This document shows, in pieces, positions 32,164-40,890 of a stretch of 64,000 bases of DNA. The notes beneath the pieces are model-generated. The model was not told the origin of the DNA. It was given only the letters and a program-made list of their open reading frames with translations, and searched no databases. Source of the stretch: Chloroflexota bacterium (GTDB taxonomy: Bacteria; Chloroflexota; UBA6077; CF-72); contig JAFAOS010000570.1 in the NCBI GenBank assembly GCA_019247515.1, positions 1 to 64,000 of the forward strand. Direction: 5' to 3'. The translations under genes and the position numbers were made by a program. Position 1 is the stretch's first letter, and every line of letters begins with the position of its first letter.

Positions 32164-33735
32164 CTATTGCTGGTTGGGCCGAACCCACACGTCAGTGGGA
32201 TCGACCTCCCGGAGGTCGTAGCCGCGACGATACGGACCGTGGTCGACGCTCGCCATCTTCGTCAACATCGACACCGCTTCATCGTGCCAGCCGGCCGGCT
32301 CGCTGATGCCTTCAGCCGCAACCGAGCCGTCGAGCTCGGCGCCAATCGACGCTGCATCGCTCGCGGGCGAGGTCACGACTGACTCGGTGGCCCGCAGGAC
32401 CGCCGCGGCGGCGCGGTCCCAGTTCGAATTGCTGGCGGCCAGTTCACTCGTAACGTGCAGCTGGTCGTAAGCGAGCTGCAGGTGCGCCGCGTCGACAGCC
32501 TGTCCGCCTCGACAATCGGGAACCGCCCGCAAGATGCCGACCAGTGCCGTCTCGCCGGTCATCGGCGAGCTGGGCGGCCCCGCGACGAGCACGGAGGCGT
32601 CGGCGACGCCGGCCGTCACCAGCGCGTTCGCGTAGGCCGCCGCGGGAACTTCCGTGATGTTTTGCGTGTGGACGTGCACTCCCGAACCCGCTGCCTGGCA
32701 GGCGACGAGGACGCTGGAAGTGGCGCGCTCCGAGCCATCCAGCGGTAAACCTAAGGACTGCAGTGTGCCGATCAGCTCCGGGCGGGCGACAGTCTCGGTC
32801 GGCAGTCCAGAGGCAGCGTCGCCAAAGAGTTGTTGGACTTCTGCGTGCTGCGCGTCAGACAGATCGCCGCCATACACGACCACTCCTGGAGCCGGCGGCG
32901 AACCCGAACTCGCTACTGGAGTCTGCGGAACCGGCGTCGGTTGTGGTACCGGCGCATGCTGCGCCGACAACACCAGCCCGACCGCGGCGATGGCGGCAAT
33001 GGCCGCCCCGGCACCCGCGAGAGCGCCTGTCACATGCTGGATTGAAGGCTTGGCGGCCCCCGCGGCGGCCCCAGCTCCGGCGGCCGTTCCGGCGGCGATA
33101 TGCTGAAGAACCACGGGGGCGAACTCCGGCCGACCGAGCGGTTCCAGGCCACCAACCGCATTGGGTAACCCGTGGCTCAACCAGGGGCCAATGTCAACAG
33201 GAATGACGATGAGCGGCGCGGTGCGGTCCAGACGTTCACGCAGCCGCCTCAGCGCGCGTGACAGACGCGACTTCACCGTGCCGAGTTGACAGCCGAGCGC
33301 CTGCGCCATTTCCGCTTCGCTCATGGCGAACAGGTACCGGTAGGCCAGCACGGCTCGATCGTCATCGCGAAGGTCGTCAAGGGCTACCAGCAGCGCGACG
33401 CGTTGCTCGTTGGCGACCGCGCTATCCTCAGCCGAGCGCGCGGCGTCGTCGACAACCTCCGCACCGAATCGCGTTTGAACCGTGGTTCGCCGCCGCGCGG
33501 CGGACCGCGAGTTGCGTGCTTCGTTGACGACGATCCGCAGCAGCCAGGCTCGGAAACTCGAATCGGGCTTGAAGCTGTCGAGTGCGTAGTACGCCTTGAT
33601 GAAGGCGTTCTGGGCGACGTCCTCCGCTTCAGTTGGATCGCGGGTGACGAGCGTCGCCAGTCGAATCGCCGAGGACTGATAGCGCTCCACGAGGCGTGCA
33701 TAAGCGTGGGTATCACCCTGCCGAACGCGTGTCAC
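32164..33735 (-). CDS. ECF sigma factor fused through a membrane helix to an extracytoplasmic DUF1002 domain
   Basis: The 523-residue fusion has sigma region 2 at residues 9-75 (AEDVAQNAFIKAYYALDSF) and region 4 at 115-168 (ALGCQLGTVKSRLSRALRRL). A loop rich in Ala/Gly follows, then one transmembrane helix at about 237-257 and a Pro-rich spacer (PVPQPTPVPQTPV). A DUF1002 module fills residues 285-450: YGGDLSDAQHAEVQQLFGD, GSGVHVHTQNITEVP, YANALVTAGVADASVLVAGP and SPMTGETALVGIL match YpuA-type DUF1002 strands. DUF1002 would face outside, so sensing and transcription are in one chain. No anti-sigma gene is adjacent. The GTG start at 33735 leaves little before region 2; an upstream non-ATG start is possible. 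Confidence 0.82.
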   Translation of the reverse strand: MTRVRQGDTHAYARLVERYQSSAIRLATLVTRDPTEAEDVAQNAFIKAYYALDSFKPDSSFRAWLLRIVVNEARNSRSAARRRTTVQTRFGAEVVDDAARSAEDSAVANEQRVALLVALDDLRDDDRAVLAYRYLFAMSEAEMAQALGCQLGTVKSRLSRALRRLRERLDRTAPLIVIPVDIGPWLSHGLPNAVGGLEPLGRPEFAPVVLQHIAAGTAAGAGAAAGAAKPSIQHVTGALAGAGAAIAAIAAVGLVLSAQHAPVPQPTPVPQTPVASSGSPPAPGVVVYGGDLSDAQHAEVQQLFGDAASGLPTETVARPELIGTLQSLGLPLDGSERATSSVLVACQAAGSGVHVHTQNITEVPAAAYANALVTAGVADASVLVAGPPSSPMTGETALVGILRAVPDCRGGQAVDAAHLQLAYDQLHVTSELAASNSNWDRAAAAVLRATESVVTSPASDAASIGAELDGSVAAEGISEPAGWHDEAVSMLTKMASVDHGPYRRGYDLREVDPTDVWVRPNQQ

Positions 33736-33790
33736 AAGTGTCGCGTCGGACGGGATCTCCTCGCCGACTGGCGATGAGCGCCCCAGCGAG

Positions 33791-33904
33791 CTACTCAGCG
33801 CCGTGCGGCTCCGTGGGGGGCTGACCCATCACGCCCTGCAGTTTGCCGTTGCTGTACGCCCACATGCCCACCGCGCCGACGGCCACGCCTAGTAGGAACT
33901 GCAT
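33791..33904 (-). CDS. 37-residue membrane peptide
   Basis: The sequence starts MQFLLGVAVGAVGMWAYS, a single short hydrophobic helix, followed by a polar tail ending PTEPHGAE. AAAGGGA lies 5-6 bp before the ATG at 33904. It is 55 bp upstream of the sigma-factor fusion on the same strand, so it may be co-transcribed. Small helices of this kind are often envelope or stress peptides; function unknown. Confidence 0.5.
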   Translation of the reverse strand: MQFLLGVAVGAVGMWAYSNGKLQGVMGQPPTEPHGAE

Positions 33905-34038
33905 ACCGATCCCTTTTCGACTCCCTCCTGGGCACATCACACCGATCTCTTGGCATCCAGCGTGCCAAGCGCGACGAAAACGGTGGCATGCTTCGTGCCC
34001 TCGGCTCCGCGCATCTACTGGAGGAGGGACTGACTGCC

Positions 34039-34536
34039 ATGAATGCGATGGCGCTGCTCAGAACCATGCATTCCGAGACAAAGTTCCGATTGAAAGGCAT
34101 TCTCGGGTCCGACCAGCCCGCCGAGGCGCAGCAGGCGTGGCAAGCGCTACGGCCGCTGCTGGAGCTGCACGAGAAGCTGGAAGACGAGTACGTCTACACC
34201 GCGCTCGCGGAGGAATTCGGCGCCGGCTCGCCGCTTGGCGACTGGGCCCAGCGTCACGACGGCGACGTGGCCATCGTCGCGCAGCTCATTGCCGAGGTCG
34301 ATGCGGCGCAACCTGGAACTCCAGAGTGGCGCATGGCACTCGGTCGCGTCGCTGACGCGCTGACACGCCACGTAACAGATGAAGAAGGCCAGATCTTTGG
34401 GCGCATCGAGCAGACGTGGGACGCTGCACGTCTCGAGTCCATCGGCGCCGAGATGCAGCAGGTCGTCGAGGGCGCCGCCGCCAAACAGCCTGTCAGCAGG
34501 CGCGCACACGCCGCGTCCGCTCGCCGTCGGCGCTAA
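34039..34536 (+). CDS. Hemerythrin-like HHE-domain protein
   Basis: The 165-residue four-helix protein has histidine/glutamate motifs LLELHEKLEDEYVY, QRHDGDVAIV and TRHVTDEEGQIF, typical of HHE cation-binding domains that hold a di-iron site and respond to oxygen or nitrosative stress. A basic tail (RRAHAASARRRR) follows. GAGGAGGGA at 34021-34029 supports the ATG at 34039. It is 11 bp upstream of the catalase, so the two are probably co-transcribed. Confidence 0.82.
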   Translation: MNAMALLRTMHSETKFRLKGILGSDQPAEAQQAWQALRPLLELHEKLEDEYVYTALAEEFGAGSPLGDWAQRHDGDVAIVAQLIAEVDAAQPGTPEWRMALGRVADALTRHVTDEEGQIFGRIEQTWDAARLESIGAEMQQVVEGAAAKQPVSRRAHAASARRRR

Positions 34537-34547
34537 GGAGGAACAGC

Positions 34548-36722
34548 ATGACGAGCAGCAACGGCTCCGATCGCACGGGTCGCGATGGCTTCGCGCCCGA
34601 TGGTCTGACCAAGGAGCAGCAGCTCCATCAGTACCAGGTCCGGCCCGAGGACGAGTTCCTGACGACCAACCAGGGCGTACGCGTCCCACACACGGACGAT
34701 TCGCTCAAGGCTGGCGAGCGCGGCCCAACGCTGATGGAAGACTTCCACTTCCGTGAGAAGATCACACACTTCGACCACGAGCGCATTCCCGAGCGGGTCG
34801 TTCACGCTCGCGGCTCGGGCGCGCACGGCTACTTCCAGGTGTACGAGCCCATGACCGAGTACACCAGCGCGTCCTTCTTGCAGAACCCTGACAAGAAGAC
34901 GCCAGTCTTCGTGCGCTTCTCGACCGTGCTCGGCTCGCGCGGATCGGCCGATACCGTCCGCGACGTACGCGGCTTCGCCACGAAGTTCTATACCGATGAG
35001 GGCGTGTTCGATCTCGTCGGCAACAACATGCCTGTTTTCTTCATCCAGGACGCCATCAAATTCCCGGACATCATTCACGCCGGTAAGCCCGAGCCGCACA
35101 ACGAGATACCCCAGGCCGCCACGGCACACGACACCTTCTGGGACTTCATCAGCCTGTTGCCCGAGAGCATGCACGTCATCATGTGGGCGCTTTCCGACCG
35201 TGCGATCCCGCGCAGCTTTCGGATGATGGAAGGTTTCGGTGTCCACACGTTCCGTTTCGTGAACGCCCAGGGCAAGTCGCGATTCGTGAAGTTCCACTGG
35301 AAGCCCCTGCTCGGAGTCCATTCGCTGGTTTGGGACGAGGCGCAGCAATTGGCTGGCAAGGAGCCCGACTACCATCGACGGGATTTGTGGGAGGCGATCC
35401 AGCAGGGTGACTACCCGGAATGGGAGTTTGGCGTTCAGATCCTGGAGCAGGAGGACGAATTCAAGTTTCCATTCGATCTGTTGGACGCCACGAAGATCTG
35501 GCCTGAAGAGCTCGTGCCCGTGCGCCGCATCGGCAAAATGACGCTCAACCGCAACCCGGAGAACTTCTTTGCCGAGACGGAGCAGGTTGCTTTTCACGTT
35601 GGGCACCTGGTGCCCGGGATCGACGTGACCGACGATCCCCTGCTGCAGGGCCGGCTGTTCTCCTACCTGGATACGCAGCTGTTAAGGCTGGGAGGTCCCA
35701 ACTTCGCGGAGATCCCCATCAACAGGTCGGTCGTCCCGGTGCGCAACAACCAGCGCGACGGCTTTCACCGCACGCAGATCGATCATGGGCGAACCGCGTA
35801 CTACCCCAACACACTCGGACTGGGGTGCCCGGCGCTGGCCCCTGCCGCCGACGGGGCGTACGTGCACTATCCCGAACCGGTCGAGGGCGTCAAGCTGCGC
35901 CGACGCGCCGAGAAGTTCAAGGACTACTTCAGCCAGGCACGCCTGTTCTACAACAGCCTGTCGGAGCCAGAACAGCGCCACCTGATTGACGCGGCACGTT
36001 TCGAGCTTGGGCGCGTCGAGAGCCCGGTCGTGCGGCAGCGGATGGTCGCGTTGTTCGACCTGGTGGATCGCGAGCTGGCGACTCGGATTGCGGAGCGCAT
36101 CGGTGTCCAACCGCCGACCGGAGACGGCGTTGAGATCCGAGACGCCGCCGGCGAGGTCTTGCGGCGCGTGCGCATCGATCCGCAGCCTGGTGTCTGGGTA
36201 GATGCCTCACCCGCGTTGAGTCAAATGAACACCCCGAAGGGCAGCATCAAGAGTCGGCGCGTCGCCCTACTGCTGGCGCCCGGGTTTGACGCGGCGCAAT
36301 TTCAGGCCACTCGAGCCGCGCTTCAGGCGGGCGGCGCCCATCCGGATGTCATCTCGATTGGGCTCGGCGTGGTGCGCGGCGCTGATGGAACGCCGGTGCC
36401 GGTCGACAAAAGCTCGCAAGTCGCCGCGTCGGCGATCTACGACGCGGTCTGCGTGCCCGGCGGCGCCAGACACGTCGCCGCCCTCGCGGAGCTGGATGAA
36501 GTGCAGCGCTTTCTCACGGAGGCTTTCAAACACGGCAAGCCGATTGGCGTGGTCGGCGAGGCAGCCGAGTTGCTGCCGCCGGGAGTTGAAGGGCCGGGTG
36601 TCGTGATCGGCGATTCGGACGTGGATGCGTTTACGACTGAATTTGTGGCGGCGATCGGCGAACACCGCTTTCCGCAGCGGGAAGGCGCGCGCGGCGGCAT
36701 CGGCGGACGGCGCCGCGGCTGA
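34548..36722 (+). CDS. katE: Large-subunit monofunctional catalase (HPII type)
   Basis: The 724-residue heme catalase decomposes hydrogen peroxide. The catalytic His is His86 (VVHARGSGAHG), with Asn159 (GNNMPVFF) and the proximal Tyr in the RLFSYLDTQ motif. After about 560 residues a C-terminal flavodoxin-like/class I amidotransferase-like domain follows (RRVALLLAPGF, AVCVPGGARHVAAL), diagnostic of large-subunit clade 2 catalases. AAGGAGG lies 6 bp before the ATG. It is preceded by a hemerythrin-like gene and followed by a strong terminator. Confidence 0.95.
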   Translation: MTSSNGSDRTGRDGFAPDGLTKEQQLHQYQVRPEDEFLTTNQGVRVPHTDDSLKAGERGPTLMEDFHFREKITHFDHERIPERVVHARGSGAHGYFQVYEPMTEYTSASFLQNPDKKTPVFVRFSTVLGSRGSADTVRDVRGFATKFYTDEGVFDLVGNNMPVFFIQDAIKFPDIIHAGKPEPHNEIPQAATAHDTFWDFISLLPESMHVIMWALSDRAIPRSFRMMEGFGVHTFRFVNAQGKSRFVKFHWKPLLGVHSLVWDEAQQLAGKEPDYHRRDLWEAIQQGDYPEWEFGVQILEQEDEFKFPFDLLDATKIWPEELVPVRRIGKMTLNRNPENFFAETEQVAFHVGHLVPGIDVTDDPLLQGRLFSYLDTQLLRLGGPNFAEIPINRSVVPVRNNQRDGFHRTQIDHGRTAYYPNTLGLGCPALAPAADGAYVHYPEPVEGVKLRRRAEKFKDYFSQARLFYNSLSEPEQRHLIDAARFELGRVESPVVRQRMVALFDLVDRELATRIAERIGVQPPTGDGVEIRDAAGEVLRRVRIDPQPGVWVDASPALSQMNTPKGSIKSRRVALLLAPGFDAAQFQATRAALQAGGAHPDVISIGLGVVRGADGTPVPVDKSSQVAASAIYDAVCVPGGARHVAALAELDEVQRFLTEAFKHGKPIGVVGEAAELLPPGVEGPGVVIGDSDVDAFTTEFVAAIGEHRFPQREGARGGIGGRRRG

Positions 36723-36739
36723 GCGGCGCCGAAACGCAC

Positions 36740-36774
36740 AGGAACCGGAGCGACGCTGGGTCGCTCCGGTTCCT
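36740..36774. terminator. Strong bidirectional-type hairpin between katE and the Gln-rich gene
   Basis: A perfect 15-bp stem, AGGAACCGGAGCGAC (36740-36754) with GTCGCTCCGGTTCCT (36760-36774), encloses the 5-nt loop GCTGG. It lies between convergent katE (+) and the DUF2382-operon end (-). There is no long T-tract. The length and perfection still favour termination in both directions. Confidence 0.7.
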
Positions 36775-36806
36775 ATCGAGAACCCTCCGCTGGATGAATC
36801 GATCGA

Positions 36807-37328
36807 CTACGTTCCGAGAATGCTGCCGAGTGGGTTGCCGGACTTGTTGCCACCCATGGCATTCGAGATGGCCATCGCGGCGATGCCCGCGAGGGCAGCC
36901 TTGGCGGCAGGATTGGCGAGCATGCCACCCCCGCCGCTGTTGCCGCCGGACCCGCCGCCCAGAAGCTGGCCGAGGAGCCCGGGCTGCTGCTGGTGCAACT
37001 GCGTCGCCTGCTGAGCCAGATAGCCCGCGTCCTGGTACGCCTGAGGCCCACCATTCTGGCCAAAGCCTTGCGTCCCTTGGGATTGGAGCTGCTGTTCCAC
37101 ATATTGCCCGAACTGCTGTCGTTGTTGTGGCGACATGCGGTTGAACGACTGCTCTGCGGCCGCCTGATACTCCTGCGGGTTCAGCTGCGGCGCCACCTGC
37201 TGATAACGCTGCAGGACCTCCTGGTCGGAGTACCCCTCCTGAGGTGCGCCCTGCTGATAGCGCTGGATATAGCCCTGGACGTCCTGTTGTTGCTGAGGAT
37301 TGCCCAGCAAGCTGTCGAGAAGACCCAT
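36807..37328 (-). CDS. Gln-rich hypothetical protein with Gly-rich hydrophobic C-terminus
   Basis: The 173-residue protein begins MGLLDSLLGN, like DUF937/YidB-type proteins. About 90 Gln-rich residues with YIQRYQQG and LQRYQQVAPQL repeats follow, then a poly-Gly segment and a hydrophobic AAKAALAGIAAMAI stretch. Function is unknown. It starts 2 bp after the PRC-barrel/DUF2382 stop, so it belongs to that stress operon. Low complexity limits any domain call. Confidence 0.6.
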   Translation of the reverse strand: MGLLDSLLGNPQQQQDVQGYIQRYQQGAPQEGYSDQEVLQRYQQVAPQLNPQEYQAAAEQSFNRMSPQQRQQFGQYVEQQLQSQGTQGFGQNGGPQAYQDAGYLAQQATQLHQQQPGLLGQLLGGGSGGNSGGGGMLANPAAKAALAGIAAMAISNAMGGNKSGNPLGSILGT

Positions 37329-37330
37329 AT

Positions 37331-38032
37331 TTACTGCTTCGGCTTCGGGTCTTTGCGAACGTTCTTCACGTCGCCGCTTTCGTCCACCCGCAGCTCTTCG
37401 CGACGGACCGTTTCGGAAACGGGCTGTGTTTCCTGCGTCACACGCTTGTTCACACCCACTTCCTCGTAGACCACCGGCTGCTTGTCGACTTCGACACGCT
37501 CTTCGGTGACCGGAACGCGAATGGTTTCGGTCTCGGCATCGCTGATGGGAGTGCTCGACTCGCGCCGATCGACCGGGCGTCGCTCGACGAAGACCTCTTC
37601 GCGCGTGACGGGTACTTCGAGCGTGCGCTCCTCCTCGACAACGTCCTTGCCGAGCTGCACACTGCCCGTTTCGACCGACGTCTTGCGTGCCTGCAGCTCC
37701 TCCTCGCGGAGCTCCATCCGATCGGCACCGCGGGTTGCAGTCCGCGCCGCGGTGTCAGTCTCGGCGCGTGTGTAGGTCGCTCCAGACCGACGCTCTGGCC
37801 GCTCGTGCCAGCCCATCTCGTCGATACGGTCTTTGCGGACATTCAGAAAAATCTGATCGTCGACGACATTGGTGACCGCGCTGAATGGAACATAGTACTC
37901 GTTCGTGCCCAGGAACCCGGCGTCTACGTTGAAGTAGTCGCCCAGTCTCTCACCGCACATGCCGATCTTCTGACCATCCATGTCGAGGACTTCCATGCCC
38001 TCGTGAACCTGACTGAAATACTGGTTCTGCAC
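37331..38032 (-). CDS. PRC-barrel and DUF2382 stress protein
   Basis: The 233-residue protein has an N-terminal PRC-barrel-like domain (VHEGMEVLDMDGQKIG and YYVPFSAVTNV, residues 1-75). A linker follows, then a DUF2382 domain: MELREEELQARKT, GSVQLGKDVVEEERTLEVPVTREEVFVERRPV, and VYEEVGVNKRVTQETQPVSETVRREEL. DUF2382 proteins (YsnF/AvaK group) are linked to general stress and desiccation. GTG start at 38032 with CGGAGGT 5 bp upstream. It is one of three DUF2382 genes here. Confidence 0.8.
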   Translation of the reverse strand: MQNQYFSQVHEGMEVLDMDGQKIGMCGERLGDYFNVDAGFLGTNEYYVPFSAVTNVVDDQIFLNVRKDRIDEMGWHERPERRSGATYTRAETDTAARTATRGADRMELREEELQARKTSVETGSVQLGKDVVEEERTLEVPVTREEVFVERRPVDRRESSTPISDAETETIRVPVTEERVEVDKQPVVYEEVGVNKRVTQETQPVSETVRREELRVDESGDVKNVRKDPKPKQ

Positions 38033-38155
38033 GTGTACCTCCGAAACATTTGACCGCGACCAGACAGGCCGCCGCGTGAGGGTTACCCAGAGGGAGCAAC
38101 TCCCGTGCCAGACCCCGTCGCGGTGGGCGGAGCTCGAGAACGTCTACCCGAGAAA

Positions 38156-38722
38156 CTATTCCAGAGCTTTGCGGACCAGGCCTTCGAACAAGCCCGGCCT
38201 GGCATCGCTCGGCGCTTCAGCTGCCTCCTCTACGTTGTCTGCCTCCTCTTCTGGCGACGGGTACACCTCGCGCACTCGACCGGTCTGGTTCGGATCATCG
38301 ATGACCAGCCGCTCGCGACGCAGAGTGTCCTCAAACAATTGCCGCTCCGTGCTGCCAACGCGCCGGATGCGGATTCTCTCGCGCAGTACAAGGCGCTTGC
38401 TGACCACGAGCCGCTCTTCGTAAACAGGTACGACGAGTACGCCGTCCTCCTCCCAGGGTTGGGCGCGCTCCGTTACCACCTGCCCGACTGGTTCGTGCTC
38501 GACGACGACTTCCTCGCGATACGCGTCAACTTCCAGGCGACCGGGCGCCGAGTCGACCTCGGTTCGGAGCTGAACTTCACCCAGCTCGCGCGTCTCCTTG
38601 TGGGCCACCAGTCGCTCTTCACGCAATTCCAGCGTGTCGGCGCTTTCGTCGCGGACAGGCTCCGCCATTGCTGCACTCTCATCCGAGACACGCCGGACCC
38701 GAGAAGCTCTGCGTCGCGACAT
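38156..38722 (-). CDS. DUF2382-domain stress protein (2)
   Basis: The 188-residue protein consists of a basic start (SRRRASRVRRVSDES) and a DUF2382-like domain in two half-repeats (LELREERLVAHKETRELGEVQL; VPVYEERLVVSKRLVLRERI). The C-terminal tail is acidic and alanine-rich. GGAGGG at 38731-38736 supports the ATG at 38722 over an ATG at 38740. It lacks the PRC-barrel and glycine-zipper parts of its two paralogues. Confidence 0.75.
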   Translation of the reverse strand: MSRRRASRVRRVSDESAAMAEPVRDESADTLELREERLVAHKETRELGEVQLRTEVDSAPGRLEVDAYREEVVVEHEPVGQVVTERAQPWEEDGVLVVPVYEERLVVSKRLVLRERIRIRRVGSTERQLFEDTLRRERLVIDDPNQTGRVREVYPSPEEEADNVEEAAEAPSDARPGLFEGLVRKALE

Positions 38723-38776
38723 GTTGTTACCCTCCATCACGCGAGTCTGGGGCGGTTTTCAGGCGAATGGACTCCA

Positions 38777-38803
38777 GCACCCGCGCGACAAACCCGCGGG
38801 TGC
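38777..38803. other. 9-bp hairpin in spacer between DUF2382 genes
   Basis: GCACCCGCG (38777-38785) pairs with CGCGGGTGC (38795-38803). The 267-bp spacer between the second and third DUF2382 genes contains nothing else I can identify. There is no T-tract, so it is either a leader hairpin or a weak terminator. Confidence 0.35.
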
Positions 38804-39007
38804 CTCGAACGAAGTTGCTGGCGCTCAGGTACACCAGTGCTGACCTGACATCCGCTTCGCCAAAACGCGGCGGTGCTCGGTGGTTGACCAGACTCCGATT
38901 GCGCGACCACGGGGGAGCGACGGGGACGCGCGGCATCCGCATGCAAGCGGGGGCGAAGCCTCTCCGCTGCGGCGCGGCGTGCCTGCCGCGGTGCCCTGGA
39001 GGCCCGA

Positions 39008-39970
39008 TCACGTCCTGATTTCGTCGGCATCGCCACCACTGGTCCTGACGTCACCTTCGCGCTCGATGCGCGCCTCCTCACGTCGGACGGTGTCCGAAAC
39101 GCGCTGCGTTTCCTGCACCTGTTGCTTGCCCACTTCGACTTCCTCGTAGACCACTGGGCGCTTTTCGACTTCGACCTGCTCCTCGCGGACGGGCACATCG
39201 ATTGTCTTCTCAGAACCGGGCTCGATGGGCCGGTCAGCCGGCCGGTCGACGGCGCGTCGCTCGACGTACACCTCTTCGCGGGTCACGGGTACATCCATCG
39301 TGCGCTGTTGCTCGATTACGTCCTTGCCCAGCGTCACTTCGCCGGTTTGAACGGGTGTCTTCCGCGCCTGGAGCTCCTCCTCACGCAGCTCGAGCGTCTG
39401 GCTACCCGCCGTCTGGCTTCGAGTGGGACCAGCAGCAACACCAGTCGTCTCGCCCGCGTAGCGCCGAGACGACTCGATGTCGTACGCGCCGTGGCGTTGG
39501 AGTAGCGCACGCGCCTCGGCGTAGCGTTCGGCAGCGCGCACCGTCACGAGCGTGCGGCCGCTCTTGACTTCGCCCTCGTAGTATTTGGCCTCTTCCTCCG
39601 GAACGCCCATGCCGATGAGCGCGCCGGCAATGGCCCCGACGCCGGCTCCGATCGCGGCGCCACCCAACGCGGTCGCGAACGCGCCGGCGGCGATGAACGG
39701 CCCGACACCCGGAATAGCCAGCGCGCCGATGCCGACGAGCCAACCGCCCAGCCCGCCCAGAATGCCGCCGGCAACAGCCCCGGTCGCGGCGCCGGAGCCC
39801 GCGTGGGTGCCCGTTTCCTCCGCGAGGTCGGCGGTTTCACGCTTGTCCGGAGTCAGAATGCTGATGTCCTGGGCCGAGAAGCCGGCGTCCTTGAGGGCCG
39901 CGATTGCGTCACGTGCGGCATCGCGGTCGTTGAACACGCCGACCACGGTCGTACGTTGCTCGTGCGTCAT
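39008..39970 (-). CDS. General-stress-protein-17M-like, glycine-zipper and DUF2382 protein (3)
   Basis: The 320-residue protein has three parts. Residues 1-50 are a GSP17M/YflT-like domain (TTVVGVFNDRDAARDAIAAL, then DISILTPDK). Residues 60-135 are a glycine-zipper membrane segment (GAATGAVAGGILGGLGGW, then AIGAGVGAIAGALIG). Residues 190-320 are a DUF2382 domain with the TREEVYVERRAV and VYEEVEVGKQQVQETQ signatures. GGAGG supports the ATG at 39970. It is the most upstream of the three DUF2382 genes and is probably inserted in the membrane during stress. Confidence 0.8.
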   Translation of the reverse strand: MTHEQRTTVVGVFNDRDAARDAIAALKDAGFSAQDISILTPDKRETADLAEETGTHAGSGAATGAVAGGILGGLGGWLVGIGALAIPGVGPFIAAGAFATALGGAAIGAGVGAIAGALIGMGVPEEEAKYYEGEVKSGRTLVTVRAAERYAEARALLQRHGAYDIESSRRYAGETTGVAAGPTRSQTAGSQTLELREEELQARKTPVQTGEVTLGKDVIEQQRTMDVPVTREEVYVERRAVDRPADRPIEPGSEKTIDVPVREEQVEVEKRPVVYEEVEVGKQQVQETQRVSDTVRREEARIEREGDVRTSGGDADEIRT

Positions 39971-40012
39971 TACCAGGTCCTCCAATTGAAATGTCGAGTG
40001 CCGAGCTGGAAA

Positions 40013-40789
40013 TCAGGAACGTTGAAACTCAACGCGCGTCGAATTGTCACTTCCGGCCGCGCGCTGTGCGGAGCCAGCAGCTTCCTGGAGCTTCGGTGCG
40101 GCTCCCTGGCCGGCGTGGTACCAGCTGGCGACCATCTGGGCGGCGGTCTCGCGTCCGCCCAGGCCAAAGGCCAGGCCAAGTGCCAGCGCCAACGCGCCGA
40201 CGAGGCCCATGAACAGCGTGTTGACCAGGGTTGTCGCAATGCCGACCTGGTTCACGGCGATCACGATGGCAAAGCCCCATACGGCCACACGCGCAATCGT
40301 CGCGAGCAGGTCCGGATTGCCGAGATTGGCCTCGGCAGTGGCGCCGCGGATCAGACTGCCGAGCGCATTGGCCACCAGGCCGGCGAGGACCAGGATTACC
40401 AGCGCCACGACGAGATTCGGAATCCACAGCAGGAGCTGTTCGAGCACCTGTGACACTGCTGGGAGACCCAGGGCATCGAAGGCGCTGACGAGAACGATCA
40501 GGCGAATGAACCACTTGACCAGGTCCGCCAGGAACCCACTGGCGTCGCGGCGGATGCCCATCTTTTCGACAAAGCCGCTGAAACCGGAGCGGCGCGCCAC
40601 GTCGTTGAAGTGCACCGCGCGCAGGAGGGCGGTGACCGCTCCAGCGATGGCCGACGCAATGAACCAGCCGATGATGAGAATGACCAGGAAGCCGAGGATC
40701 TTCGGCACGGCGGCGAACAGGATGGCCATTCCCGCGGCGAGCGAGGTCATGAGGGCATCGGCCCAACTGGAAACAGGAGTCGTCTGCAT
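40013..40789 (-). CDS. Small-conductance mechanosensitive-channel-like protein (TM-helix repeat)
   Basis: The 258-residue membrane protein has five or so helices and two TM-helix repeats of the kind found in conserved MscS-related proteins (GFLVILIIGWFIASAIAGAV; LVVALVILVLAGLVANALG). The C-terminal GLAFGLGGRETAAQM is the MscS-like glycine segment, but the MscS beta domain is absent. Osmotic adaptation is the likely role and fits the neighbouring stress genes. The ATG at 40789 matches the family; an upstream extension would be Arg/Pro-rich. Confidence 0.75.
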   Translation of the reverse strand: MQTTPVSSWADALMTSLAAGMAILFAAVPKILGFLVILIIGWFIASAIAGAVTALLRAVHFNDVARRSGFSGFVEKMGIRRDASGFLADLVKWFIRLIVLVSAFDALGLPAVSQVLEQLLLWIPNLVVALVILVLAGLVANALGSLIRGATAEANLGNPDLLATIARVAVWGFAIVIAVNQVGIATTLVNTLFMGLVGALALALGLAFGLGGRETAAQMVASWYHAGQGAAPKLQEAAGSAQRAAGSDNSTRVEFQRS

Positions 40790-40890
40790 ACCTGATATAC
40801 AAATGTCGGCCGGGATTGGTTCCCGACCTGGCCGGCTTGGCAGGTTCAGTGATCGACCTGCGGTGGAGCCCTTGCCGAGGTCCCTCATCA

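Noticed and set aside
36625-37014. Coding region on the plus strand across the katE terminator
   Set aside because: Reading frame is Arg/Pro-rich, crosses a 15-bp perfect terminator and lies antisense to the Gln-rich protein gene.
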